Shown here piece after piece: positions 16,622-26,912 of a DNA stretch of 64,000 nucleotides. Position 1 is the first letter of the stretch, and each line of letters starts with the position of its first letter. The translations under genes and the position numbers were made by a program. The notes under the pieces were generated by a model. That model did no database searches and was not told the DNA's origin. It was given only the letters and a program-made list of their open reading frames with translations. Location: contig CABSNM010000009.1 of assembly GCA_902479065.1 (NCBI GenBank), positions 6,078 through 70,077 of the forward strand, read 5' to 3'. The stretch comes from an uncultured Collinsella sp. GTDB taxonomy: Bacteria > Actinomycetota > Coriobacteriia > Coriobacteriales > Coriobacteriaceae.

Positions 16622-17263
16622 ATGGATTCCAAGGAGATGGCACCCGGCGACATCGAGCGGCGCAGCTTTGAGATCATCACCGAAGAGCTCGGCGGCCGCA
16701 TTTTCCCGCCGCTCGAAGAGCCCGTCGTGAAGCGCGTCATCCACACCACTGCTGACTTCTCGTACGCCGATTCCCTCGTGTTCACCCATGACGCCGCGCA
16801 CTGTGCGCTCGACGCACTGCGCGCAGGGGCCACGGTGCTCACCGACACGAACATGGCGCTCGCAGGCATAAGCAAGCCCGCGCTCGCTAAGATCGGCTGC
16901 CAGGCCGTGTGCTACATGGCCGACCCGGATGTCGCCGCAACGGCGCGCGCCGCGAGCACGACTCGCGCCGTTGCGAGCATGGACAAAGCTTGCGGCATCG
17001 AGGGTCCGCTCATCGTGGCCGTCGGCAACGCCCCCACGGCACTTCTGCGCCTCGCCGAGCTCATGGACGCGGGGAAGATCACGCCCGCGCTCGTCGTTGG
17101 GGTGCCGGTCGGGTTTGTGAACGTGGTCGAGGCGAAAGAGGAGCTACTCGCGCGACGCGTGCCGGCCATCGTCGCGAGGGGTCGCAAGGGCGGCTCGACC
17201 GTGGCGGCCGCCATTATGAACGCGCTGCTCTACCAGATCACGCGCCCAGGCGGCCCGAAGTGA
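16622..17263 (+). CDS. cbiC: Cobalt-precorrin-8 methylmutase
   Basis: CbiC (213 residues) moves the methyl group from C11 to C12. The catalytic histidine lies in RVIHTTADFSYADSL near residue 41. Other family segments are VLTDTNMALAGISK, VGNAPTALLRLAEL, VGVPVGFVNVVEAKEELL and RGRKGGSTVAAAIMNALLY. It starts directly after the cobO stop and overlaps cbiJ by four bases. Confidence 0.93.
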   Translation: MDSKEMAPGDIERRSFEIITEELGGRIFPPLEEPVVKRVIHTTADFSYADSLVFTHDAAHCALDALRAGATVLTDTNMALAGISKPALAKIGCQAVCYMADPDVAATARAASTTRAVASMDKACGIEGPLIVAVGNAPTALLRLAELMDAGKITPALVVGVPVGFVNVVEAKEELLARRVPAIVARGRKGGSTVAAAIMNALLYQITRPGGPK

Positions 17264-18033
17264 CGGCCCCCGCATCCGCGCCGGCGCTGCGCATCTTCGC
17301 CGGCACCACCGAGGGCCGCCTTCTGTGCGAATGGGCGAGCGGGGCGGGCATCCCCGCCCGTGCTTACGCGGCAACCGAGTACGGAGGCGAGCTTTTGGGC
17401 GAGCTTCCGGGCATCGAGGTACATGCGGGCAGGCTCGACGAGGCCGACATGGAGCGCGAGCTTTCCGGCGCGCGCATCGTCGTCGACGCCACGCACCCCT
17501 TCGCTACGCTCGCAAGCGGCAACATCCGAGCCGCTTCGCTCGCCGTGGGTGCACGATGCCTGCGCATTGCGCGCCCGGTCGAGGCGCTGCCCAAAGGCGT
17601 CGTCTCGGTCACGTCGATCGCCTGCGCGGCGCGCTTTCTCTCCGAGAACCCGGGTCGCGCGCTTCTCACGACGGGGAGCAAGGAGCTTGCTCCCTACACG
17701 CGCGTCGCCGATTACGCGGAGCGCTTCTTCGTGCGTGTGCTCCCGCTGCCCGGTGCTATAACGAAGTGCATCGACGCGGGGTTTTCGCCATCGCACATCA
17801 TCGGCATGCAGGGGCCCTTCACCCGCGAGCTCAACGAGGCGATGCTTCGGCAGGTGGGAGCCCAGTGGCTTGTGACCAAGGACTCGGGAACCGTAGGCGG
17901 CACGGCCGAGAAGATCGCCTCCGCGCGCGACGTGGGAGCGCGCTGTATCGTGGTCGCCCGTCCCGCCGAGGGAGGCGGGGCCCTTTCGCTTATGGAAGTG
18001 GAAGACGCGCTCTTACGGGAGTTCGCGCGCTAG
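17260..18033 (+). CDS. cbiJ: Cobalt-precorrin-6A reductase
   Basis: CbiJ/CobK (257 residues) reduces the corrin ring using a nicotinamide cofactor. GTG 17260 overlaps the cbiC stop (GTGA). The N-terminal IFAGTTEGRLLCEWAS is the family's nucleotide-binding start, followed by VVDATHPFATLASGNIR, LLTTGSKELAPYT, IIGMQGPFTRELNEAML and VTKDSGTVGGTAEKI. It is the last gene of the plus-strand cobalamin operon. Confidence 0.91.
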   Translation: MTAPASAPALRIFAGTTEGRLLCEWASGAGIPARAYAATEYGGELLGELPGIEVHAGRLDEADMERELSGARIVVDATHPFATLASGNIRAASLAVGARCLRIARPVEALPKGVVSVTSIACAARFLSENPGRALLTTGSKELAPYTRVADYAERFFVRVLPLPGAITKCIDAGFSPSHIIGMQGPFTRELNEAMLRQVGAQWLVTKDSGTVGGTAEKIASARDVGARCIVVARPAEGGGALSLMEVEDALLREFAR

Positions 18034-18046
18034 GCGCTCGCCGCGC

Positions 18047-18175
18047 ATGCGTGCCCTCCCGCCTGCGAGGAGGAGCGCCCCGAGCAAGCTCGACCCGTAC
18101 AAGCCTGTCATCCGCCAATCGCTCGAGGACGACGCACGGAACTGGCGCAAGCAGCCCTTCAATAAGTTGCGGTGA
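18047..18175 (+). pseudogene. Short IS21-type transposase remnant
   Basis: A 42-codon frame reads MRALPPARRSAPSKLDPYK and continues PVIRQSLEDD, then RNWRKQPFNKLR. The SKLDPYKPxI pattern is typical of IS21-family IstA proteins. No other part of a transposase is present, and the last codons are formed by the palindromic repeat that follows. It marks the right edge of the GC-rich cobalamin block. Confidence 0.5.
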
Positions 18176-18232
18176 AATAGCGTCTGTTTTTGCTGCTAAA
18201 TAGCATATTCAGTCCCTAATTCACCGCAACTT
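18164..18232. repeat. Palindromic repeat, copy 1
   Basis: The arms AAGTTGCGGTGAA (18164-18176) and TTCACCGCAACTT (18220-18232) form a perfect 13-bp inverted repeat with a 43-base middle. The same arms and a similar middle recur at 34426-34492. The element sits between the converging ends of cbiJ and the MacB-type permease gene, so it could also act as a terminator. Confidence 0.8.
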
Positions 18233-18244
18233 GTTGGTGGTGGC

Positions 18245-19459
18245 TTACTGGTAGCGTAGGCATTCCACCGGGTCGAGCTTTGCTGCACGGCGAGCGGGGT
18301 AGAAGCCAAAGATTACGCCGATGCCGACCGATACGGCAAACGCGATCAACACTGTTGTAATGGAGAAGCTTGGCGTGATCGTCCCGGTAGCTCCAAACTC
18401 GCTCATGATGCCCGAGCTTGCGGCAAAGAACGTGAGTCCCCATGCCAGCAGATAGCCAATCAGGACACCCAACAGTCCGCCGGTGACGCACAGCGCCGAG
18501 GACTCGGCCAAAAACTGCGCGGTGATATCACGACGACTTGCGCCCAGGGCACGGCGAATGCCGATCTCACGGATGCGCTCAGTCACGTTGGTGAGCATCA
18601 TATTCATAATGCCGATACCGCCGACAAGCAGCGAGATGCTGGCGACAGCGCCCATGATGAGCGAGAACGCGCCCATAAAGGAGTTGAGTGCATCGATGGC
18701 GCTTTTCATGGAGGTCGCCGATACACTGTCGTACTCATCATCTTCCGCGATGCCCTTCATTGCGCGCACCTTGGACTCGATGGTCTTACAAAGCTCGTCC
18801 ATGTCTGTGCCCTCGGCGGCAAGAGCCGTCACGCTGGGGAATGAAGGATTTTCGTCGCCAAACAGGCCTGAGATGGTTTCGCGCGGCATATACAGCGTGA
18901 GCGAGCCCATGGAGTCGTTGCCGCCATCAATCACGCCTATAATCTGCACCTCGCCGTTGGCCACCTTGATGGTTTTCCCCAGCGCATCCTGTTCGTTGCC
19001 GTAAAGCTGATCGGCGCCGCCGCGGCTGATGAGCGCCACGCGCGAGCCCGATTGGGACTCGGCCTGGGAATAGGTGCGCCCCGCAACGAGCTTGCTGGCC
19101 CCCACGGCGTCGAGCATGTTGCTATCGACACCCTGTGCCATGACGGTATAGCTTTTATCGCCGGTCTTGTACTCGGTGTACGCGCTGTCGACAATTCCGA
19201 TCTGCTCTATTTGCGGCACCAGTTTTTGAAGCTTCTGAACGTCAGAATCGGTGAGTTCTTGCGACGAATAGATTTGCACCATGCGTGCCGCATTGAGGCC
19301 CAGACTGTTGACCAGGCTGTTTTGGATGCCGCCGATGAGCGAAGTCATGGCGATAACCGAGGCAATGCCGATGACAATGCCCAGGATGGTGAGTAGACTG
19401 CGCCCCTTGTTGGCCTCGAGCGAGTGAAGGGCTTCCTGGATGAGATCGCGGGCGCTCAT
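18245..19459 (-). CDS. MacB-type ABC transporter permease
   Basis: This 404-residue membrane protein has the MacB/FtsX layout: one N-terminal helix (RSLLTILGIVIGIASVIAM), a large extracytoplasmic domain of about 220 residues, and three C-terminal helices (LIMGAVASISLLVGGIGIMN, FLAESSALCVTGGLLGVLIG, TVLIAFAVSVGIGVIFGFYP) ending PARRAAKLDPVECLRYQ. Between the first two C-terminal helices lies RIREIGIRRALGASRRDI, the coupling region. ATG 19459 overlaps the ATPase stop (ATGA). With the ATPase and adaptor upstream it should form an efflux or signal-peptide export system; the substrate is unknown. Confidence 0.9.
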   Translation of the reverse strand: MSARDLIQEALHSLEANKGRSLLTILGIVIGIASVIAMTSLIGGIQNSLVNSLGLNAARMVQIYSSQELTDSDVQKLQKLVPQIEQIGIVDSAYTEYKTGDKSYTVMAQGVDSNMLDAVGASKLVAGRTYSQAESQSGSRVALISRGGADQLYGNEQDALGKTIKVANGEVQIIGVIDGGNDSMGSLTLYMPRETISGLFGDENPSFPSVTALAAEGTDMDELCKTIESKVRAMKGIAEDDEYDSVSATSMKSAIDALNSFMGAFSLIMGAVASISLLVGGIGIMNMMLTNVTERIREIGIRRALGASRRDITAQFLAESSALCVTGGLLGVLIGYLLAWGLTFFAASSGIMSEFGATGTITPSFSITTVLIAFAVSVGIGVIFGFYPARRAAKLDPVECLRYQ

Positions 19460-20229
19460 GCCATCTCTCCTTTCGGCGGGTTGGCGGAGGCGGAAATCAT
19501 GGGCAGGCTATCTACGGCGCTGCGCAGGGTCCGCGGTGCATGTGGAATATACGCGCCGTCGTGAATGCGACCGTCGCGGATGGTCACGGCACGGTCGGCC
19601 TCGGCGGCGATGCCGGGGTCGTGTGTGATAAGCACGATGGTTTTGCCGCGCTTCTGGAGCTTATGGAAGGTCTCCATCACAAGCGCTCCGGTAGCGGAGT
19701 CCAGGTTTCCCGTCGGCTCGTCAGCCAGAATGATGGGCGGATCATTGACGAGGGCGCGCGCGATGGCGACGCGCTGCATCTGGCCGCCCGAGAGCTCGGA
19801 TATGCGGTGGTCCCAGTGGTCGACGGGCAGCGTGACAGCCTGCAGCGCGTGCACGGCGCGCATCTCGCGCTGGCTACGGGGCACATTGGTGTAGGCCAGC
19901 GGCAGCATCACGTTTTCGATAACCGACAGGCGCGGCAGCAGGTTGAAGCTCTGAAAGACAAAGCCAATGCTCAGGGCGCGGACTTCGGTGAGCTCGTCAT
20001 CATCGAGCTCGGCCACGTTGAGCCCTTGCAGGTAGTAGTCGCCCGCCGTCGGCTTATCCAGGCAGCCTAGGATGTTCATGAGGGTTGATTTGCCCGAGCC
20101 CGAGGGGCCAGTAATGGCGACGAACTCGCCGGGATCTACCGCCAGTCTCACGTTATGCAGGATGTGGGCGCACCCCGCCTCACTCTCAAAGATGCGGTGC
20201 ACGTTGCGGATGTCGATAACGGGACGCAT
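19456..20229 (-). CDS. MacB-type ABC transporter ATPase
   Basis: This 257-residue ATPase has Walker A TGPSGSGKSTLMNIL, Q-loop FVFQSFNLLPRLSVIENV, signature ELSGGQMQRVAIARAL, Walker B IILADEPTGNLD and switch His in VLITHDPGIA. The order and spacing match the MacB/LolD subfamily. A C-terminal extension of about 30 residues after the ATPase fold is Pro/Ala-rich. The start codon shares a base with the adaptor gene stop (TAATG on the minus strand). Confidence 0.93.
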   Translation of the reverse strand: MRPVIDIRNVHRIFESEAGCAHILHNVRLAVDPGEFVAITGPSGSGKSTLMNILGCLDKPTAGDYYLQGLNVAELDDDELTEVRALSIGFVFQSFNLLPRLSVIENVMLPLAYTNVPRSQREMRAVHALQAVTLPVDHWDHRISELSGGQMQRVAIARALVNDPPIILADEPTGNLDSATGALVMETFHKLQKRGKTIVLITHDPGIAAEADRAVTIRDGRIHDGAYIPHAPRTLRSAVDSLPMISASANPPKGEMA

Positions 20230-21665
20230 TACATGCCCTCGTCGGCAGACATGCTGCCCGAATCCGCGCCGTAGCCGCCGTCAGCCGTTGCGTCCGCTCC
20301 GGTGTCCATGACGAGGGTGTCGCCATCGCGCAGCTTGGTAACCGGCACGTTGGGATTGATCTCGTTGCCCTGGTCGTCGCGCTTGACCTGAGTCTTGCCG
20401 ACTACGGCTTCGTTGTCGTTTTGCGTCACGACGGTCACCTTCACGCGACGGGTTTGCTTGCCCTCGTCATCAGTCGCCACGTTGACGTAATAGTGTTCGC
20501 CGTCTTCGGTCATGAGCGCCATCGTCGGCACCATCACCACGTCGTCGAGCTGCTCGGTCACCACCGATACCTCGGCCGTCATGCCCGGCTTCAGGCGCGC
20601 GTCGGGCGCCTCGATGAGAATGTCGACGTTAAAGGTTACGCTGCCGCCGCCACTGTTGGCGGCGTCGGAGTTTGCCACCGACGCGATAGCCGTGACGGTG
20701 CCCTGGCTCACGATATCGGGAAACGCGGGATACGTGACGTTGGCGCTCTGCCCAACGGCGATCTTGGCGATGTCCTTTTCGCCCACCTGCACGGTCACCT
20801 TCATCTTGGATAGGTCGGCGATCTGCATGCACTGCTTGCCGCCGTTCGTATCGCTTTCGCCCATGATCATGCCGCCTGTAACCGTGGCGCCCACTTTGGC
20901 ATTGAGCTCCACGATGCTACCCGAGCTCGGGGCCGTGACCGTGCGACTGGAGGCCTTGGCGTTCGCCTGGTCGAGGTTTGCCTGGGCTGATGCGAGGCTG
21001 CGCTGCGCGGCCGATACGGCGTTCGTGTCCGCTGATGCGGCGGAGACACCAGCCGCTGCGGAAGCTCCCTCGACGTCCGTCGTTGGGGTGGCCTGCGCGG
21101 CGGCTGCGGCTTTCTGCGCGTTGGCGAGGTCTTCCTGAGCAGCTGCAACTGCACGCTGCGCCTCGGCAACGTTGCGAACGAGCTCGTCGTTTTTAATGGT
21201 CATAAGCACGTCGCCCTCGTTGACGGATTGGCCTGCCTGCACGTTGATTGAATCGACCGTGCCGTCGACAGAAGGGGAGACCACTGAGGACGAAATGGGT
21301 TTGAGCTGGCCTTTCGCCTCGACCGTTGTGGTAAACGTGCCCTCGGTCACCATGTCGGTCACAGGCCCGCTAGCGCTCTGAGGCTGCGCATTGATAACCA
21401 GGGTTGCGACAATGGCAATGAGCGCGATGGCACCTACGACGCCGGCGGCAATACAGCGTCGAATCAGCTTTTTGCGTCGACGTTCGGCACGTTTTGCCTT
21501 GAGCTTGGCATATGCCTCTTCATCGGAAATCTCGGTCGCATCGTTCCCGCGTCCGCTCTGCTTGTCGGCATGTACGTTTGTACTCAGAGGAATCGTTTCG
21601 GTGGCACCTTCGGGCGTGCGCTCGGTATCATCTGGGCCCGGGGTGATCGTGGGGACATTCGGCAT
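20229..21665 (-). CDS. Efflux adaptor (HlyD/MacA-like) with long cytoplasmic head
   Basis: This 478-residue protein is the periplasmic-adaptor-like partner of the ABC transporter. The start at 21665 is set by AAAGGAGACGCT. About 70 charged residues precede one membrane helix (CIAAGVVGAIALIAIVATLVI, about 71-92). The exported part has the MacA order: a lipoyl-type half (VDSINVQAGQSVNEGDVLMT), an Ala/Gln-rich alpha-hairpin (about 180-240), the second lipoyl half (TAPSSGSIVELNAKVGATVT) and beta-barrel segments. The long cytoplasmic head is unusual for MacA but seen in Gram-positive versions. It is first in the three-gene operon. Confidence 0.88.
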   Translation of the reverse strand: MPNVPTITPGPDDTERTPEGATETIPLSTNVHADKQSGRGNDATEISDEEAYAKLKAKRAERRRKKLIRRCIAAGVVGAIALIAIVATLVINAQPQSASGPVTDMVTEGTFTTTVEAKGQLKPISSSVVSPSVDGTVDSINVQAGQSVNEGDVLMTIKNDELVRNVAEAQRAVAAAQEDLANAQKAAAAAQATPTTDVEGASAAAGVSAASADTNAVSAAQRSLASAQANLDQANAKASSRTVTAPSSGSIVELNAKVGATVTGGMIMGESDTNGGKQCMQIADLSKMKVTVQVGEKDIAKIAVGQSANVTYPAFPDIVSQGTVTAIASVANSDAANSGGGSVTFNVDILIEAPDARLKPGMTAEVSVVTEQLDDVVMVPTMALMTEDGEHYYVNVATDDEGKQTRRVKVTVVTQNDNEAVVGKTQVKRDDQGNEINPNVPVTKLRDGDTLVMDTGADATADGGYGADSGSMSADEGM

Positions 21666-21797
21666 AGCGTCTCCTTTATAGAAAGAACCTCGATAATTAT
21701 ATGCGCCCACCGGTTGGGGCGAGCGCATAGGACGGTTTCTTTCGGAACTGTTAGATTGGTCGAAGCGGTTCCACGTTGTAGGAATGCACGCGTTGCA

Positions 21798-23531
21798 CTA
21801 CGAGTGCACAACCACGCACAGGCCGACTTTGATGCAATCGTGCAGTGCCTTGGCGTCTGCCAGGCGCAGGTTGATGCAACCGTGGCTGCCGCACCACTTG
21901 TACGACTCGGCATTATCGAAGCTCTTGTCGTTTTGCCATGTAGCGTCGTGGAAGCCGATCATATTGCCCTCGAACGGCATCCAGTAGCTCACCGGGCTCT
22001 CGTATTTGGGCTTACCGGTCTCGGGGTCCTTGGCTCCGATCAGGGTGCTGCCGCCGTCGTTGCTGTTGATCTGCCACACGCCCTCGGGGGTGGCGTCTTC
22101 GCCCGGTTTCCCGGAAATAAAGTTGGCCTCCCAAACGATATTGCCGTTCTCGTCGTAGTAGCGCGCGTGCTGCTCGGACAGATCGACATCGATGTATGCC
22201 TTCCAGTCGGGCTCTCCCTTTGCGGTAAAGGTGTCGGCCTTCTGGGAGTACTTGATCTCGATTTCGCCGGTCTGTTTGTTGTTAATGGCGTCTTCGACCT
22301 GCTTGGCGAGCGAGCTGCTGTCGATGGACCAACCAAAGTCGCCGCCTTCGACGGCGCACTGCTTGCCATCGGCGCGCGTCCACCAGCGAGTGGAGCCCAC
22401 GGTATTAAAGCCGTTGGCGAGCTCGGCTGCCCAGCTACTGATCTGCGACGTATCGAGCGTGGGGTTGGCCGGATCGGCAAAGCTGATCCACTGCAACACG
22501 GAGCTGCCGTCGACCTTGCCGGCATCCTCGCCGTTGAGCTTGAGGGTCACGTTGACGCCCAGGAAGTTGTTGGCGGCATCACATGCGTCCTGAATCTGAT
22601 CATCTGTCAGCGTTCCATTGAGTGGCTCATAGGCATCGTTGCCGAGCTTGGAAAGATCTACGGTCTCGGCCAGCGAGGCAAGCTCGAGCTCGGCATACTT
22701 AATGACATGCTCGCGGTTGAGTTTTTCGTTGGAGCGCGCCTTCTCGACGGGAAACTTGCCGGCCTGCTCGTCATAGGAGCTATTGGCCTCGAACGTGCCC
22801 GAACGTCCTTCGTTAAACTCGTCGATGGCGGCGCCCAGATCCTTCTCAAACTTCTTTTGGTCAAAGGTATCGGAGAGCATGGACAGGTCGACGTCTTGAT
22901 CAAGATCGACTTCGTTGGTGGTAGCGGTTGTTTTGGTCTTGCCGCTTAAGGATTCCACAAGGCGGACCGGCCATACAAAGGCTTCGTTGTGGCTGATGAT
23001 CTCTTTTGCGGCAGCTTCACCGTCGACGATGGGTTCATCGGACTCGGGCTGATAGGACCAGCTAAAGTCATCGCCTGTCACGGTGAGCTTATAGTGCTTC
23101 CATGCCGAGTTGACCTTGGTGGCGGCAGACGAAGCGTTGGAGAACGAGACGTCGACGCCGGCAATGGTGGTGTTGGGGTATGCTAGCTGCGAAAACGCTA
23201 CGATGCCTACGATATAGACAATGACGATTAGACCCAGGACGACAAAGAGCGTCGTCTTTTTGCCCGACTTATTGTTGCCGGCGGACTTGCGCGCGGGGCC
23301 ACGATCGCCTCGAGCGTTCGTCGGGGGCTGCTTGGGCGCATTGCCGTTTGCCTGGCGCTGCTGACGTTGTTGACGCTGCTGTCGCTGTTGGTTCGGGCGT
23401 TGGGAAGCGTTTGCTGCACTACGCTGCTGACCGTGGCTCGGCGCGATAGGACGCGGCGACTGAACGCCGCCGGTGTGCCTGCTCGGCTGCTGCGGATCGG
23501 GAATCAGTTGAGTTCGATCGTTTTGCGACAT
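21798..23531 (-). CDS. Membrane-anchored L,D-transpeptidase (YkuD)
   Basis: This 577-residue protein cross-links or modifies peptidoglycan outside the cell. I choose ATG 23531 over 23540 because GAAGGAT is correctly spaced only for the inner start. Residues 1-92 are cytoplasmic, Pro/Gln/Arg-rich with an imperfect QQR repeat near 48-60; a helix follows at about 93-113 (TLFVVLGLIVIVYIVGIVAF). Then comes a long region with the IAGVDVS start typical of peptidoglycan-binding-4 domains, and a C-terminal YkuD domain from about 445 with PFEGNMIGFHDA and the catalytic Cys in GSHGCINLRLADAKAL near 553. It stands alone between two transcription units. Confidence 0.92.
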   Translation of the reverse strand: MSQNDRTQLIPDPQQPSRHTGGVQSPRPIAPSHGQQRSAANASQRPNQQRQQRQQRQQRQANGNAPKQPPTNARGDRGPARKSAGNNKSGKKTTLFVVLGLIVIVYIVGIVAFSQLAYPNTTIAGVDVSFSNASSAATKVNSAWKHYKLTVTGDDFSWSYQPESDEPIVDGEAAAKEIISHNEAFVWPVRLVESLSGKTKTTATTNEVDLDQDVDLSMLSDTFDQKKFEKDLGAAIDEFNEGRSGTFEANSSYDEQAGKFPVEKARSNEKLNREHVIKYAELELASLAETVDLSKLGNDAYEPLNGTLTDDQIQDACDAANNFLGVNVTLKLNGEDAGKVDGSSVLQWISFADPANPTLDTSQISSWAAELANGFNTVGSTRWWTRADGKQCAVEGGDFGWSIDSSSLAKQVEDAINNKQTGEIEIKYSQKADTFTAKGEPDWKAYIDVDLSEQHARYYDENGNIVWEANFISGKPGEDATPEGVWQINSNDGGSTLIGAKDPETGKPKYESPVSYWMPFEGNMIGFHDATWQNDKSFDNAESYKWCGSHGCINLRLADAKALHDCIKVGLCVVVHS

Positions 23532-23640
23532 CGTATGCATATCCTTCGATTTTCGCCTTGCGGTTCATCGTGTTTTTACTGGGCTTGCATTATAGCGATT
23601 GCCCTGCTGTTTGTGGTACGGAAACGGTGGCATTCAAAAG

Positions 23641-23662
23641 AGGTGGGACATTTGTCCCACCT
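23641..23662 (-). terminator. Terminator after serine dehydratase gene
   Basis: AGGTGGGAC and GTCCCACCT form a 9-bp stem with a four-base loop, followed on the minus strand by CTTTTG. It lies 19 bases beyond the stop of the serine dehydratase gene. Confidence 0.75.
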
Positions 23663-23680
23663 TTGAGTCGTTCTTTGCCG

Positions 23681-25288
23681 CTATCCGCACACACCGCATT
23701 TTGCACAGGCCGAAAGTGCGGCCGGAGCCTGCGCGATGCCGCCCTTTGCCGTCTCGCGCAGCGTGGCCGGCAACGCGTGGCCCACCGAAAGCATGACATG
23801 TGCCATCTGGTCAAACGGCACCAAGCTCTTAATGCCTGCGAGGGCGAGTTGTGCCGAGCTAAAGGCCGCTGCCACGCCGATGGCGTTGCGGTTTTGGCAG
23901 GGCACCTCCACGAGGCCACCGACGGGGTCACAAACGAGGCCCAGCAGGTTACTCAGCGCGATGGAACTGGCGTCGAGCGCCTGCTCGGGCGTGCCGCCGA
24001 GCATCTGCACCAGCGCGGCGGCTGCCATGGCAGCGGCGCTTCCCACCTCGGCTTGGCAGCCGCCCTCGGCGCCGGCAACGCAGGCGCTTGTGGTGAGGTT
24101 GAGGCCGATGGCGGCTGCGCAGTAGAGCGCGTCCATGACCTGCTCGTCGTCGAGCTGCAGGCGATCGGCGAGCGCCAGCACGCAGCCGGGCACAACACCC
24201 GCGGAGCCTGCCGTGGGGGCGGCGACAATCACGCCCATGGTAGCGGAGCGCTCGAGCACGGCCATGGCGCGGGCAACGGCGTCGGTCTGGACGGCGCCCA
24301 TCAGGCTTGCACTCAAATCGTTGCGGCTGGTGGCATCGACGAGTTTGGCCTCGCCGCCGATAAGACCGCCGAGCGAACGCTGCGGATTGGCGATGGGGGC
24401 CGTGGTCTCCTCGCGCATGACGTCGAGCACGCGGCGCATGGCGGCGACGGCGTGGGCCTCGCCGGTCAGACGCGCCTCGCGAACGGCCATGACGGCGCCG
24501 ATGCTGAGCCCCAGTTCCTCGCACGCATCGAGCAGCTGCTCGCCGTCGTCGAAGATTTCCTTGGCCGAGACGCCGGGGGAGAGCGACGAGGCAGAACCGG
24601 GGAGCTCGATAAACGTTGCGTAATCGACATTGTCGAGCTTGCGCAGCATGGGGACGACGGTGTCGTCGGGCGCGCCGTCGGTCTCAAAGACGGAGTAGGC
24701 CTGGCCGCCCACTTCGGTTCGGTAGGTGCGGCAGAAGGCGATGTTCACGTGGGCGTAGGCGAGCAGGTTCGTGAGCGCGGCGAGCACACCGGGAACGTCC
24801 TTGTGCGCCACGAAGAGCGTGGAATACATACCCGAGATGTCGACGCCGACGCCGTTAATGCGGCTGATGCGCATCTTGCCACCGCCCAGGCTCTCGCCGC
24901 GAACCTGTGCCGTGGCGCCCGTGTCGTCGACCATGTCGATGTCGACGGTATTGGGGTGGATGGAGGCGTCGTCGCCCTTGATGTCAAAGTGATATTCGAG
25001 GCCCTGCTCGCGTGCGAGGTCGAAGGCCTGCTTGATGTTCTCGTCATCGGTGTCTAGGCCCAGGATGCCCGCGACGAGCGCACGGTCGGTGCCGTGGCCG
25101 CGGTAGGTGTGGGCGAAGGAGTTCCACAGGCCAAAGGTGACTTTGGTGATGCGGCCTTCCAGCAGGCTGGCGGCAACTTGGGCGCAGCGCAGGGCGCCGG
25201 CGGTGTGCGATGAGCTGGGGCCGACCATGACGGGGCCCAAGATCTCGAATGCCGAGGTCGTAGCTAGTGTTTGCGGCTTGCCTGCCAT
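23681..25288 (-). CDS. sdaA: L-serine dehydratase, iron-sulfur type, single chain
   Basis: This 535-residue enzyme deaminates L-serine to pyruvate and ammonia with a [4Fe-4S] cluster. The N-terminal beta domain starts FEILGPVMVGPSSSHTAGALRC and continues into an ACT-like part (VPGVLAALTNLLAYAHVNIA). The alpha domain from about residue 240 carries TAGSAGVVPGCVLAL, SACVAGAEGGCQAEVGSAAAM and VCDPVGGLVEVPCQNRNAIG with the likely cluster cysteines. The C-terminus ends ACAKCGVCG, an extra cysteine cluster. AAGGAGCATCC precedes ATG 25288. Single-chain fusion of the two subunits is normal in this family. Confidence 0.93.
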   Translation of the reverse strand: MAGKPQTLATTSAFEILGPVMVGPSSSHTAGALRCAQVAASLLEGRITKVTFGLWNSFAHTYRGHGTDRALVAGILGLDTDDENIKQAFDLAREQGLEYHFDIKGDDASIHPNTVDIDMVDDTGATAQVRGESLGGGKMRISRINGVGVDISGMYSTLFVAHKDVPGVLAALTNLLAYAHVNIAFCRTYRTEVGGQAYSVFETDGAPDDTVVPMLRKLDNVDYATFIELPGSASSLSPGVSAKEIFDDGEQLLDACEELGLSIGAVMAVREARLTGEAHAVAAMRRVLDVMREETTAPIANPQRSLGGLIGGEAKLVDATSRNDLSASLMGAVQTDAVARAMAVLERSATMGVIVAAPTAGSAGVVPGCVLALADRLQLDDEQVMDALYCAAAIGLNLTTSACVAGAEGGCQAEVGSAAAMAAAALVQMLGGTPEQALDASSIALSNLLGLVCDPVGGLVEVPCQNRNAIGVAAAFSSAQLALAGIKSLVPFDQMAHVMLSVGHALPATLRETAKGGIAQAPAALSACAKCGVCG

Positions 25289-25343
25289 GGATGCTCCTTA
25301 TCTATCCCGTCGTCCCGAGGGGCGGGGCATACTCTGTCCCGCC

Positions 25344-25464
25344 GTTCCGAGGGCTTTAGTATTTGGTCGCCTGCTCGGACAGTCCTGCTCGCACGGAGGC
25401 CACATTAAGTGGCCTCCGGCTCGTGCGGAACTCGCGATCGACCAAATACTAAAGCCCTCGGAAC
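25344..25464. repeat. Large palindromic element with nested hairpin
   Basis: The outer arms at 25344-25369 and 25439-25464 are a perfect 26-bp inverted repeat (starting GTTCCGAGGGCTTTAG). Inside lies a second stem, CGGAGGCCAC with GTGGCCTCCG (25394-25418). It lies between the serine dehydratase start and the metK terminator, both on the minus strand. It contains no gene and has no T-run; a REP- or MITE-like element is more likely than a terminator. Confidence 0.85.
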
Positions 25465-25560
25465 TTAGAATACATGGTTGGAGTCGCTCTGCTGCAAAAT
25501 TTATCGGCCTGTGATTTATTCCATGTCCCAGGTAGGCTCATCTTCACCACCTTTAAATAA

Positions 25561-25594
25561 AAAAGAAGTACCGCTTGGGGGCGGTACTTCTTTT
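25561..25594 (-). terminator. metK terminator
   Basis: AAAAGAAGTACCGC (25561-25574) pairs with GCGGTACTTCTTTT (25581-25594), a 14-bp stem. On the minus strand it is followed by a T-rich stretch (TTTTATTTAAA), giving a classical intrinsic terminator 37 bases after the metK stop. Confidence 0.88.
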
Positions 25595-25631
25595 GAAAGC
25601 GCATGCGTGTTGTGACCTTGGTGGTTCCCAA

Positions 25632-26912
<1,281 letters not shown>

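Noticed and set aside
23340..23400. Repetitive CTG/TTG-rich DNA in the L,D-transpeptidase gene as possible contingency repeat
   Set aside because: It encodes an imperfect QQR run in a cytoplasmic low-complexity head; the units are not identical, so slippage is unlikely to be frequent.
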